Shown piece after piece: positions 56,828 through 64,000 of a stretch of 64,000 bases of DNA; position 1 is the stretch's first letter; each line of letters starts with the position of its first letter. Source of the DNA: Methanobacteriota archaeon. GTDB taxonomy: Archaea > Thermoplasmatota > Poseidoniia > Poseidoniales > Thalassarchaeaceae. The notes beneath the pieces were generated by a model that had not been told where the DNA came from, ran no database searches, and saw only the letters and a program-made list of their open reading frames with translations. The stretch is from contig PBMR01000005.1 of the NCBI GenBank assembly GCA_002722735.1, forward strand, positions 1-64,000, read 5' to 3'. Position numbers and translations under genes: made by a program.

Positions 56828-57808
56828 GTGCCGATTCGCCCAAATGTCAAGCCAAGCAGCAAGATTTGCCTTGATGTCAGAGTCGACCACCCTCCTCGCT
56901 CCCCCCTCACCGTCCTTCAATGGCCGGATTCTACAACCGCAGGCATTGGCGTGACCCCCTCCATCTGGGTCGAAGCGGGTAGCCAAGCGGGTGAGATCGA
57001 AAACCCCTCCCTCAGGGTGGAGGAAGGAATTGGTGTAGAACGAGGCCGAAACAGGGTATCGCCCTTCCTCTCCGAAAGCCGCTCCGACGTTGCCGTGAAC
57101 GATTACACAGGCATCACAGGCATCGCCCACAAGCGCAGTAACGTGGTAGCCGTTCGAGCGCATGCCAAGATCCTCAAGACGAGCGATAGCCAGCCTATCG
57201 TCCACGTACACACACTCCAGTATCGCTTGTGTGAGAGCCACTCGTTGGTCCCTGCGCTCTGCGACCCTAGAAGCGATATCAGACTCAGAGAGAATCGCCT
57301 TGATGCTCTCCCCCTCTTGCAGTGACTCGAGCACGCTCATTGCCGTCCCTTCTCCAACATCTATTACACGACCCAGCCAGACTGCTGGATGGTCCGAGAG
57401 GTACTCCTCTCTCGTGACTCCGCCACCATCTAGCTTGTCCACCCACGTCAAGAGATCTTCTAGGTCGGACAGATCCACTCTCTCGGACACCAATTCGTAG
57501 GCGATTCTTGCAGCCGAGGGAGTGTTCCGCCAGACGATGACGGAATCGGACCCATCATCCTTGGAGGGCTCGTTAGTCTGATGGTGATCGATGCTCAGAC
57601 CGCAGTCGGGATGTCGTGGAAGATCACAGACTGCGGTGTTCCTGTCCATCTGTCCGTCGAGAAGACCAGCCCGCAACTCTCCTGGGTGACCGAAGACCAC
57701 TTCAGCTTCTGGCCACCATCGCCGCAGAATCGCCGCAGTGACAACTCCATCTAGGTCGCTGTCGGTGACAATGCGACGTATGTCTAGGTCTAGCGGGGCG
57801 GCGGCCAT
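56795..57808 (-). CDS. DHH family phosphoesterase
   Basis: 337 aa from ATG 57808; a TTG at 57889 would add 27 residues. N-terminal DHH domain: 'VTDSDLDGVVTAAIL' (motif I), 'AVCDLPRHPDCGLSIDHHQTN' with the DHH triplet, and a later Asp in 'LLTWVDKLDGG'. C-terminal DHHA1 domain: 'RFDPDGGGHANACGCRI'. The family includes RecJ-like exonucleases, nanoRNases and cyclic-dinucleotide phosphodiesterases; the size fits nanoRNase or archaeal DHH phosphoesterases. Not part of the plus-strand fatty-acid cluster, though the 3' ends overlap. Confidence 0.87.
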   Translation of the reverse strand: MAAAPLDLDIRRIVTDSDLDGVVTAAILRRWWPEAEVVFGHPGELRAGLLDGQMDRNTAVCDLPRHPDCGLSIDHHQTNEPSKDDGSDSVIVWRNTPSAARIAYELVSERVDLSDLEDLLTWVDKLDGGGVTREEYLSDHPAVWLGRVIDVGEGTAMSVLESLQEGESIKAILSESDIASRVAERRDQRVALTQAILECVYVDDRLAIARLEDLGMRSNGYHVTALVGDACDACVIVHGNVGAAFGEEGRYPVSASFYTNSFLHPEGGVFDLTRLATRFDPDGGGHANACGCRIRPLKDGEGGARRVVDSDIKANLAAWLDIWANRHSQDGQQVEEA

Positions 57809-57927
57809 CCCAATGTAGCCAAAGCATCCCCCCAATGGTGGTTTCGCAACGAGCCCCTCTGCCCACGCAAGGTTTTCATCCGGGGGCAAGGCTCAGTTAG
57901 GATGTGCGCGACTCGGTCGAAGGGAGT

Positions 57928-58341
57928 ATGGAGACGTCCTGCGGGTTCATCCTATTCAACTTCGACAGCATCCTGCTTCTGCAGTACCCCCAAGGTCACT
58001 GGAGCTATCCAAAGGGCCATGTCGAAGAGGGAGATCCCAATCACCATTCAACTGCAGCTAGGGAGTTGACCGAGGAAACGGGAATATCCCGGATAACAAT
58101 ATTCGAGGGCTGGAGCCAGAGGACGCAGTACACCTTCCGGAAGAAGGGCAAGCAGACTACCAAGCAAGTGTTCTGGTATCTCGCGGAGACTGATCAACTC
58201 GATGTATCCCTATCCCACGAGCACACGAACTACCTATGGCTCGATTTCGAGCAAGCCGAGCAGCAAATCACCTTCGTGCAGGAGAAGGAACTCCTCCGCT
58301 CTGCCTGTGAGCACCTGAGGAGCGCTGGACACATAGTCTGA
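57928..58341 (+). CDS. Nudix hydrolase, bis(5'-nucleosyl)-tetraphosphatase-like
   Basis: 137 aa from ATG 57928; a GTG at 57904 is possible. The Nudix box spans about residues 30-52 (GHVEEGD, then AARELTEETGI), fitting Gx5Ex7REUxEExGU. 'CGFILFN' at the N-terminus and 'WSYPKGHVE' are typical of asymmetric Ap4A hydrolases, as is 'KQVFWYLAE'. It probably cleaves Ap4A or related nucleotides. It ends 1 nt from the convergent adenosyltransferase stop. Confidence 0.9.
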   Translation: METSCGFILFNFDSILLLQYPQGHWSYPKGHVEEGDPNHHSTAARELTEETGISRITIFEGWSQRTQYTFRKKGKQTTKQVFWYLAETDQLDVSLSHEHTNYLWLDFEQAEQQITFVQEKELLRSACEHLRSAGHIV

Positions 58342-58342
58342 C

Positions 58343-58951
58343 TCAGGACTCGCGCTCGCCCAGTGGGGTCCACAGGACCTCATTCTCACTGGTACAATGC
58401 GCAATCCATCTTGCGAGGACGAATAGCCAATCCGACAGTCGGTTGAGATATGCCATCACTTCGGGTCGCACGGCATCCTCTCCCTCCTTGTCACGCAGTG
58501 AGCAGGCTCCCCTCTCCGCTCTTCTCGCCACAGTCCTAGCAACATGCATAGTTGCCACCGGTGCTGAACCTGTTGGCAGAATGAATGACTCCAGAGGCTC
58601 AAGATCTTCCAGCCATCCATCCATCTCGGAGACGAGGCGGTCAGGCTGCCCACTCCCCACGAGAGTTACTTTCTCGGGAATCGACCCAGGTGGGCACGAG
58701 CACTCCCCGCCGATATCGAATAACTCCTGTTGCACCCGATCCAGAGATTCATCGGCAATATTGGCATGGACAGACTGTAGTGATTCAGACCGGGAGATTT
58801 CCATTCTGACGACCCCAATATGCGAGTTCAACTCGTCAATAGTACCGAACAGTCCGACCCTGCCATCCTGCTTGCCGACTCTAGACCCATCCAACAACGA
58901 AGTTTCCCCTCCGTCACCGGTCCCGGTATGGACTCTGTTGATTCGAACCAT
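58343..58951 (-). CDS. Cob(I)alamin adenosyltransferase, PduO type
   Basis: 202 aa from ATG 58951, matching the family opening 'MVRINRVHTGTGDGGETSLLDG' in two pieces (phosphate-binding loop TGTGDGGETSL). Further conserved parts: 'FGTIDELNSHIG', 'ELFDIGGE', 'FILPTGSAPVATMHVARTVARRAER' and 'YLNRLSDWLFVLARW'. It transfers the adenosyl group of ATP to cobalamin, giving the cofactor needed by the class II ribonucleotide reductase in this window. A TTG at 58981 would add ten non-homologous residues. Confidence 0.94.
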   Translation of the reverse strand: MVRINRVHTGTGDGGETSLLDGSRVGKQDGRVGLFGTIDELNSHIGVVRMEISRSESLQSVHANIADESLDRVQQELFDIGGECSCPPGSIPEKVTLVGSGQPDRLVSEMDGWLEDLEPLESFILPTGSAPVATMHVARTVARRAERGACSLRDKEGEDAVRPEVMAYLNRLSDWLFVLARWIAHCTSENEVLWTPLGERES

Positions 58952-58995
58952 CGGTGGCTGCGAGGGGTTAGACGCTTTCAACCGTACTCAGGCCA

Positions 58996-59694
58996 TCAAA
59001 GGGCGAGTTTGGAGAGGGCCGCCTCGATGGCTTCAGCCCATGATGAATCTACCGAACCCCATCCCCCTTCTTTCTCTAACTCCCTGAGGTGTAACTTCTC
59101 CTCATCCGTGTTTCCATGTTTCCCATGAATCAGAACCAATGCGGCGTGACTCATCGAATTAATCCACGGCTCCTCCATATCCCAAGAACGCTCGAAGTGT
59201 GAGATGGCACCATTCGGCCCATGAATCAGCCCTCGGTGAATCTGCCTCAGTCCCGATTTCGACCAAGTGATTCCGGGCACCCCAACTACAAGTCCCCGGA
59301 ATACTAGGTAGATCTCGAGCATCACAAGGGTACTCGCTAGGATGAAAGAGCCGATCTGCTCGGTCTGCCCGGCTTCTTCCCAACGACCTGCTAACAGAGA
59401 AATCCCTCCGACGCAGAATAGCACTCCGCCCAAGGGAGCAAGAATCACATCTTCCTTGGTTACTCCCATGTTCCACACACCTAGGACCACTGCCCCTCCT
59501 CCGACAACGACTGAGAGAACTTCAGGGAACTGATCAGATCCTTGTCTGGGGCTTGTACTAGAAATCCATAGGATTAGAGCGAGTACGAGGACGAGCCCTG
59601 CGAACCTACCGCTTATTTCGGGGAATGGCTGAAGTCTGCCTAGGTAATATGTGACCGATCCCACACCTAGGAAGAGCCCGATCCAGAACAGCAT
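58996..59694 (-). CDS. Multi-TM membrane protein with soluble C-terminus, unknown function
   Basis: 232 aa from ATG 59694, which lies 4 nt after the preceding stop with a purine-rich GGAGTGAGG ahead of it; the frame is open to 59778. About five hydrophobic segments fill residues 1-150 ('FWIGLFLGVGSVTYYLG', 'FAGLVLVLALILWI', 'VLSVVVGGGAVVLGVW', 'ILAPLGGVLFCVGGISLLAG', 'FILASTLVMLEIYLVF'). The last 80 residues are soluble and contain 'HAALVLIHGKHGNTDEEKL'. No family recognised. Confidence 0.7.
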   Translation of the reverse strand: MLFWIGLFLGVGSVTYYLGRLQPFPEISGRFAGLVLVLALILWISSTSPRQGSDQFPEVLSVVVGGGAVVLGVWNMGVTKEDVILAPLGGVLFCVGGISLLAGRWEEAGQTEQIGSFILASTLVMLEIYLVFRGLVVGVPGITWSKSGLRQIHRGLIHGPNGAISHFERSWDMEEPWINSMSHAALVLIHGKHGNTDEEKLHLRELEKEGGWGSVDSSWAEAIEAALSKLAL

Positions 59695-59698
59695 TACC

Positions 59699-60022
59699 TC
59701 ACTCCTCCGTATGGTCACTACCCCAACCAGGCTTCCAGAAATCATCATCATCCAACCATCCCAACCATTCCGAGTCATCGGCTCTCAGAAGTCTGAATGC
59801 GCGTCTGTCGAGCCCCTGCAGCAGCGCATCGTCGACCTCGCCCTCTGCATGCGCATCCTGCCATTCAACCTGCATCTGCCTGATCCTTCGTTGGCCCTCA
59901 GCACGGTTGTCAAAGCACATTTCGCAGATCTCCCGCAGGTCTTGGATCCACAATCTCGATCCACGAATATGGGGCTCGTTGTCGAATGATCCAGACCTGC
60001 GCTTGAACGGCCACCAGCCCAT
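59699..60022 (-). CDS. Small Trp-rich soluble protein, unknown function
   Basis: 107 aa from ATG 60022, preceded by TTGAGG. Basic N-terminus (MGWWPFKRR), a helical middle with Cys-x2-Cys in 'LREICEMCFDNRAEGQRRIRQMQ', and an acidic Trp-rich end ('EWLGWLDDDDFWKPGW'). It runs directly into the downstream membrane protein gene, so the two are probably co-transcribed. Unknown family. Confidence 0.65.
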   Translation of the reverse strand: MGWWPFKRRSGSFDNEPHIRGSRLWIQDLREICEMCFDNRAEGQRRIRQMQVEWQDAHAEGEVDDALLQGLDRRAFRLLRADDSEWLGWLDDDDFWKPGWGSDHTEE

Positions 60023-60099
60023 GATCCTCAAGTGAACGCCGGAGCCGACCGTCTTGATGGTTTGCGAATCGCTAAGTGGAGCATTAGCCTCGAACCAAC

Positions 60100-60534
60100 A
60101 TGGGGCGCGTTGTGGTTCATCTGCATAGGGTGCCCAAAGACAAGGCCATCTCGGTAATTGTCAGTGATTACGGAAGAAGACTCAGAAGCAGGGGAGTCAG
60201 TTTGGAGACTCACTCGGAGCGCCATGGCTCAGAGAGATACGAGAGCGAACTTTCGAATCTCTCTGGCTCGCTAGTACTGCTCGACGAGTCCGGCGAGACG
60301 AAAACTAGTCTTGAGTTCGCCTCGTGGCTGTCTTCTGCGGAACTCGATAGAGATCCGACCAATCTGGCCGTAGGTTCCAGTGAGGGTTTCAGCGACTCCC
60401 TGAAAGAACGTGCAGATTACTTGATTGCCCTTTCTTCCATGACCCTATCTCACGAACTGGCCGCAGCAGTTCTTATGGAGCAGTTATACAGGGCATCCGA
60501 GATCAATCGTGGCACATCATATCACCGGGATTAG
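60100..60534 (+). CDS. rlmH: RlmH-like 23S rRNA pseudouridine methyltransferase
   Basis: 144 aa SPOUT methyltransferase. The C-terminal block 'LIALSSMTLSHELAAAVLMEQLYRASEINRGTSYHRD' (in parts: LSSMTLSHELA, LMEQLYRA, GTSYHRD) matches RlmH/YbeA, which N3-methylates pseudouridine 1915 in bacterial 23S rRNA helix 69. 'VVLLDESGETKTSLEFA' in the middle corresponds to the LDExGKxxSSxEFA motif; here it reads LVLLDESGETKTSLEFA. Homologues are common in bacteria and patchy in archaea. It is divergent from the 59699-60022 gene. Confidence 0.9.
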   Translation: MGRVVVHLHRVPKDKAISVIVSDYGRRLRSRGVSLETHSERHGSERYESELSNLSGSLVLLDESGETKTSLEFASWLSSAELDRDPTNLAVGSSEGFSDSLKERADYLIALSSMTLSHELAAAVLMEQLYRASEINRGTSYHRD

Positions 60535-60680
60535 CGATTCCGAACAGAGCCATATTCGAGCAAGATGCCGTCCTTGATACTCTGGAGCCCATGTGATACG
60601 ATTTAGGCCAAGGGCAGGAATCCATTGATAAGCAGGCCGATTTGGTTGAGGCACTCTCCCCGAGAGAAAGCAGGGATACA

Positions 60681-63600
60681 ATGCCAAAACGATGTACGAG
60701 TGACGGAACACAGGGATTACTGCCGGCGATTTTCATGGTCGCTTTGATGATGCTCAGCACTCAACTGCTTGTGCTCATGGGGGGTGATGACGAAAGCACC
60801 ACAGAGTCTGGTCTTGACACGATTCCCAAGAGAACCGCCTATCAGCAGCTCAACCAACTATCGGGCCCGGTGCAGGGAACCAACCAGAACCAACCTGCGG
60901 CGACCAACCCATTCCAAGAGGCGGCCTTCCAGGATCCGTTCTACCATGATCCAGCATCGTATTACGGAAAGATTTCGGACATGTCTGCTCTCGCCCTCGA
61001 TCCGAGCTACGGATTCTTCCTCGAGGAGACCAACACCGACGACCACGACAACGACGGAATCGACGACCTGAACGACCTTGATGACGACAACGATGGAATC
61101 AACGATCTAATTGAGCGGTTCGATGGCTGCTTTGGGACAGACCCCCTGGACCATGACAACGACGGCGTTCTGGATGAGTTCGATTGGGATGACGACAACG
61201 ACGGCATCCTCGAGGGGCCCATTGACTACACACAGGGGGCCGACCCCAAGAACGTCAGCATGGATCGATACGTCGACCCGTTAACCGTTCACCCATGGAC
61301 TGGCGATACCGTTGGAGTCGGTTACAGGGTCGACCAGAATCCCATGGACCACGACAACGACGGTGTTACCGATGAAGACGTTGATGGTTCAGGAAGAGGC
61401 TCCTACGACGAGGACGATGACAATGACGGACGCATCGACCAATTCACCTGGCCATGTGACTTTGACTCCGATGGCCTGCAGGACTACTTCGACCTAGACG
61501 ACGACAACGACGGCCTAGCCGATATCGATGATATCCACCCTTGGAGGTTTGACGACCCCGTAATCAGGATGGACAGCGTCGAGGGCATAATGTGGGATGA
61601 CTGGTCGGTAGTGCAATTATCAGATTACTCGGACTACGTCGATGGCTTGGACTACGTCGCACTCGAGGCTATCAACCATCCCAATAACCAGAGCTTCACC
61701 ACAATCTACGATGGCGACCTCGATGGCGACGGAATCCCCAACTTCCTAGATCCAGACAACGACGGTGACGGATCCCCCGACTCCTCAGACACGGACGACG
61801 ACAATGACGGCCTAGCCGATATGTATGACGTCGACGACGACAATGACGGCATTCCAGACACCTGCCACCAGACTGACACCAACAACGACGGCCAAGGTGA
61901 TTACCCAATCATCTCATTGGAATTCCAAACCCCGGGCACGGACTGCGAGATCGACTATGATGGCGATTTGGACGACGATCAGTTCAGGATGATCGATCAG
62001 GACTATGACTTGGTCTGGGACTGGTTGGACACCGATATGGGGGGGTTGGAATATCCAGACAACCCAACTCGTTGGGCAATTGATAACTCCGATGCCCCCT
62101 GGGATTCAGATAACGATGGGATCGTGAATGAAGACGACCCTTTCCCCCTGAATTCGACGGCTGAGGTCGTAACCTGGGACTGCCCCAGCATCGAAAACCC
62201 AAACCCAACCGACCCGAGCGACAAATGCTTCCTGTGGAGGAAGTCGTACACCGGCTTCAACGACTGGGACGGCGACGGTTTGAACAACTGGGTAGACGTC
62301 GACGATGACAACGACGGCATCCTCGATTGGCTGGATATCGACCCTGATTGCGACTTGGACAACGATGCCGATCTGCACGAGTTGAACGGCTCAATGTACC
62401 GTGATGACGGTACCAATGACATTGACACGGATATCGACGGGGACGGACTGCCGAATGATGTGGATTGGGACGATGACAACGACGGCATCAATGACTACTA
62501 TGATCCCGACGACGGCAACTGCGGCTTCGTAGACACGGACAACACCGACCCTTTCGACGGCGGTTGGAACTACCCACAGGACGATGGAGAGGCAATCGAT
62601 GGCTCCGAGGATGGTAGCCAACTCCGCCCATATCCCAACGACGTTGCTTACACTTACTACTGGAACATGACCTGGGGCTTCAACCCGTTCAACGAGGATA
62701 ACAACTTCCTGCTGAATTTCAACGGCTACTCGGGAGACACCTCGTTCCCGAGAATCAACGGCAAGATACCCGAGTTCTACTGGTACCTCATCATGAAGTG
62801 GAATCCGTACAACGGAAACAACTTCTTCGACATCGACACCGATGGCGACTCGCTCGTCAATGGAATCGACGTCGATCAGGACGGGGACGGTCTGCCCGAC
62901 TGGTGGGACCAGGACGAGGGCAACGACGGAGTGCTCGATGTCAATGACATCAAGATGGGGGGGACCTTCGATGGAAACTCGTGCGGCACAACCCTGTACA
63001 ATGCAATCTATTCCGGACAGCTTATCGAACGCGCTTGCGGCTTGGACTACGCTTGGCTGTATGGATATCCCATAATGACCCCCACTTGGGCCAATCAAAA
63101 TCTCTTCACCACTCCCTACAGCTCCCGCCCCGATTCGGATCACGATGACGGCCCCTACGATGGAAGCAACTCCCAAGGGCAGAATGATTGTGACAGCAAC
63201 TGCTTCTGGTTTACCTTCGACCCCGGAAGCAACCCCTCCCCATCCGCCGCCGTCACCTACAACGAGATCAAGAACAACCGAGATCTGTGGATCGCCTACG
63301 TCGGACTGAATCGTGGCCTATTTAGCTGGAACTCAGATGCCAATGGCAATCTATTCCCCGATGAGGTTGCGGACAGATTAGACGACTCCGAGGACCCGGA
63401 CATCGACTGCGGACAGCCTATGCCATCCTTCTCCTTCACACCAAGTTGCATGTACAATAACACCAACGATCTCGACGACGATTGGGACATTGTCTACGAT
63501 CACTTCGACGTCGACGATGACAACGATGGCGTTTGGGACTACTTCGAAGTCGATACCAACGACGATCTCGACGACGATGCGGGCGTCGAGGAGCCCTACT

Positions 63601-64000
63601 ACTTCACCGGCACCAACTGCGAGGACGAAGATGACGACGGCTTGGATACCGATCCCGATGGGGATGGGTGGTACCAAGCCGTCTGGGACAAGGGCGTGCT
63701 TGGACAGGGTCTGCTGTTTCCCGAATACTATGACGTCGACAATGACAATGACGGAGTCCCCGATGGAGAGGATTTTGATGACGACAATAATGGCCTCCCA
63801 GACTCCGCTCAAGAGGAGTACGAGGAGTGCTTCGTCGGCGAGGAGCAGAGCACTTGGGACCATGACAATGACGGCGTCTTGAACTGGGCCGATGACGACT
63901 GGGACGGTGACGGAATCCCCAATAGCCTCGAATTGCAATTCGCGGTACCCATGGTCTCGCCTTGGGACCATGACAATGACGGCATTCGAGACGATATCGA
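60681..64000 (+). CDS. Giant Asp-rich surface protein with TSP3-type calcium-binding repeats (5' part)
   Basis: The frame is open from ATG 60681 to the end of the window, at least 1106 residues. One N-terminal hydrophobic segment (LLPAIFMVALMMLSTQLLVLM) acts as signal or anchor. A Gln/Asn/Pro-rich linker of about 60 residues follows. From about residue 115 the protein is dominated by 'DxDxDGxxDxxD' and 'DDDNDGI.D' units, the thrombospondin type 3 calcium-binding pattern, interrupted by less repetitive segments (for example about 650-730 and 820-900). Scattered Cys and Asn-x-Ser/Thr sites are present. No enzymatic domain lies in the visible part. It is likely a calcium-stabilised stalk, adhesin or S-layer-associated protein; catalytic or anchoring domains may lie beyond the window. 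Confidence 0.88.
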   Translation, partial: MPKRCTSDGTQGLLPAIFMVALMMLSTQLLVLMGGDDESTTESGLDTIPKRTAYQQLNQLSGPVQGTNQNQPAATNPFQEAAFQDPFYHDPASYYGKISDMSALALDPSYGFFLEETNTDDHDNDGIDDLNDLDDDNDGINDLIERFDGCFGTDPLDHDNDGVLDEFDWDDDNDGILEGPIDYTQGADPKNVSMDRYVDPLTVHPWTGDTVGVGYRVDQNPMDHDNDGVTDEDVDGSGRGSYDEDDDNDGRIDQFTWPCDFDSDGLQDYFDLDDDNDGLADIDDIHPWRFDDPVIRMDSVEGIMWDDWSVVQLSDYSDYVDGLDYVALEAINHPNNQSFTTIYDGDLDGDGIPNFLDPDNDGDGSPDSSDTDDDNDGLADMYDVDDDNDGIPDTCHQTDTNNDGQGDYPIISLEFQTPGTDCEIDYDGDLDDDQFRMIDQDYDLVWDWLDTDMGGLEYPDNPTRWAIDNSDAPWDSDNDGIVNEDDPFPLNSTAEVVTWDCPSIENPNPTDPSDKCFLWRKSYTGFNDWDGDGLNNWVDVDDDNDGILDWLDIDPDCDLDNDADLHELNGSMYRDDGTNDIDTDIDGDGLPNDVDWDDDNDGINDYYDPDDGNCGFVDTDNTDPFDGGWNYPQDDGEAIDGSEDGSQLRPYPNDVAYTYYWNMTWGFNPFNEDNNFLLNFNGYSGDTSFPRINGKIPEFYWYLIMKWNPYNGNNFFDIDTDGDSLVNGIDVDQDGDGLPDWWDQDEGNDGVLDVNDIKMGGTFDGNSCGTTLYNAIYSGQLIERACGLDYAWLYGYPIMTPTWANQNLFTTPYSSRPDSDHDDGPYDGSNSQGQNDCDSNCFWFTFDPGSNPSPSAAVTYNEIKNNRDLWIAYVGLNRGLFSWNSDANGNLFPDEVADRLDDSEDPDIDCGQPMPSFSFTPSCMYNNTNDLDDDWDIVYDHFDVDDDNDGVWDYFEVDTNDDLDDDAGVEEPYYFTGTNCEDEDDDGLDTDPDGDGWYQAVWDKGVLGQGLLFPEYYDVDNDNDGVPDGEDFDDDNNGLPDSAQEEYEECFVGEEQSTWDHDNDGVLNWADDDWDGDGIPNSLELQFAVPMVSPWDHDNDGIRDDI

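Noticed and set aside
62003-63971. Long minus-strand open frames across the 3' part
   Set aside because: They are antisense to the Asp-rich repeat gene; GAC/GAT-rich repeats lack stop codons on the other strand, and the translations are low-complexity Val/Ile/Arg strings.

Overview
The window reads as a compact, moderately high-GC archaeal chromosome, most consistent with a planktonic Marine Group II type euryarchaeote (Poseidoniales, Thermoplasmatota). This is an inference from gene content. The archaeal markers are TFB, topoisomerase VI A and B, diphthine synthase, a Trm5-like methyltransferase, a separate GMP synthase amidotransferase subunit, an Rpo12-like RNA polymerase subunit, an RFC small-subunit relative and TATA boxes about 26 nt upstream of start codons. 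Very large secreted Asp-rich proteins and an aerobic fatty-acid oxidation cluster fit that lineage. No rRNA, CRISPR array, transposase or integrase was seen.

Layout. 1-2629: the end of a basic repeat protein with a zinc ribbon, a small zinc protein, and AlaX plus a site-2 protease. 2626-9165 (minus): a surface-protein run (two-TM protein, a 1026-aa anchored surface protein, an M28 lipoprotein peptidase) and a DDAH-like amidinohydrolase. 9250-14416 (plus): HAD phosphatase, a Cys-rich secreted repeat protein, a 32-nt palindrome, a membrane-anchored winged-helix protein, MscS and a PPP-type phosphatase. 14474-16617 (minus): orphan Vsr and a three-gene membrane module of clearly lower GC next to a divergent tRNA-Ala/tRNA-Pro pair. 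16869-28967: information-processing genes with tRNA-Asp and tRNA-Arg, an SdhA paralogue, a HIT protein and a PlsC-type acyltransferase. 29052-34952: a 1720-aa surface protein convergent with an ArsR-type regulator. 35035-42212: a membrane protein, top6A/top6B, an aconitase-family enzyme with an N-terminal swivel domain, and divergent TFB. 42221-47972: B12-dependent ribonucleotide reductase, OsmC, isocitrate dehydrogenase and a small EF-Tu-domain-2-like gene with no ATG/GTG/TTG start. 48123-56827 (plus): thiolase, 3-hydroxyacyl-CoA dehydrogenase/enoyl-CoA hydratase fusion, acyl-CoA dehydrogenase, alpha/beta hydrolase, acyl-CoA-binding protein, DUF4442 hotdog protein, FabK/nitronate-monooxygenase-like flavoprotein and a four-helix membrane protein. 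56795-64000: DHH phosphoesterase, Nudix hydrolase, cobalamin adenosyltransferase, RlmH and the start of a giant Asp-rich calcium-binding-repeat protein.

How the genes fit together. The strongest physiological theme is acyl-CoA metabolism: one tightly spaced cluster holds the beta-oxidation steps plus an acyl-CoA-binding protein, a family best known from eukaryotes and some bacteria. A PlsC-type acyltransferase elsewhere in the window adds to this. Acetyl-CoA would enter a TCA cycle represented here by aconitase-family and isocitrate dehydrogenase genes. B12-dependent ribonucleotide reductase is matched by a PduO-type adenosyltransferase that makes its cofactor. A second theme is a large exported and anchored proteome with its own regulators (membrane-bound winged helix, ArsR-type repressor) and operator-like palindromes.

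Limits: everything was read by eye from sequence and translation. Family names rest on recognised motifs, not searches, and several long proteins are not recognised.
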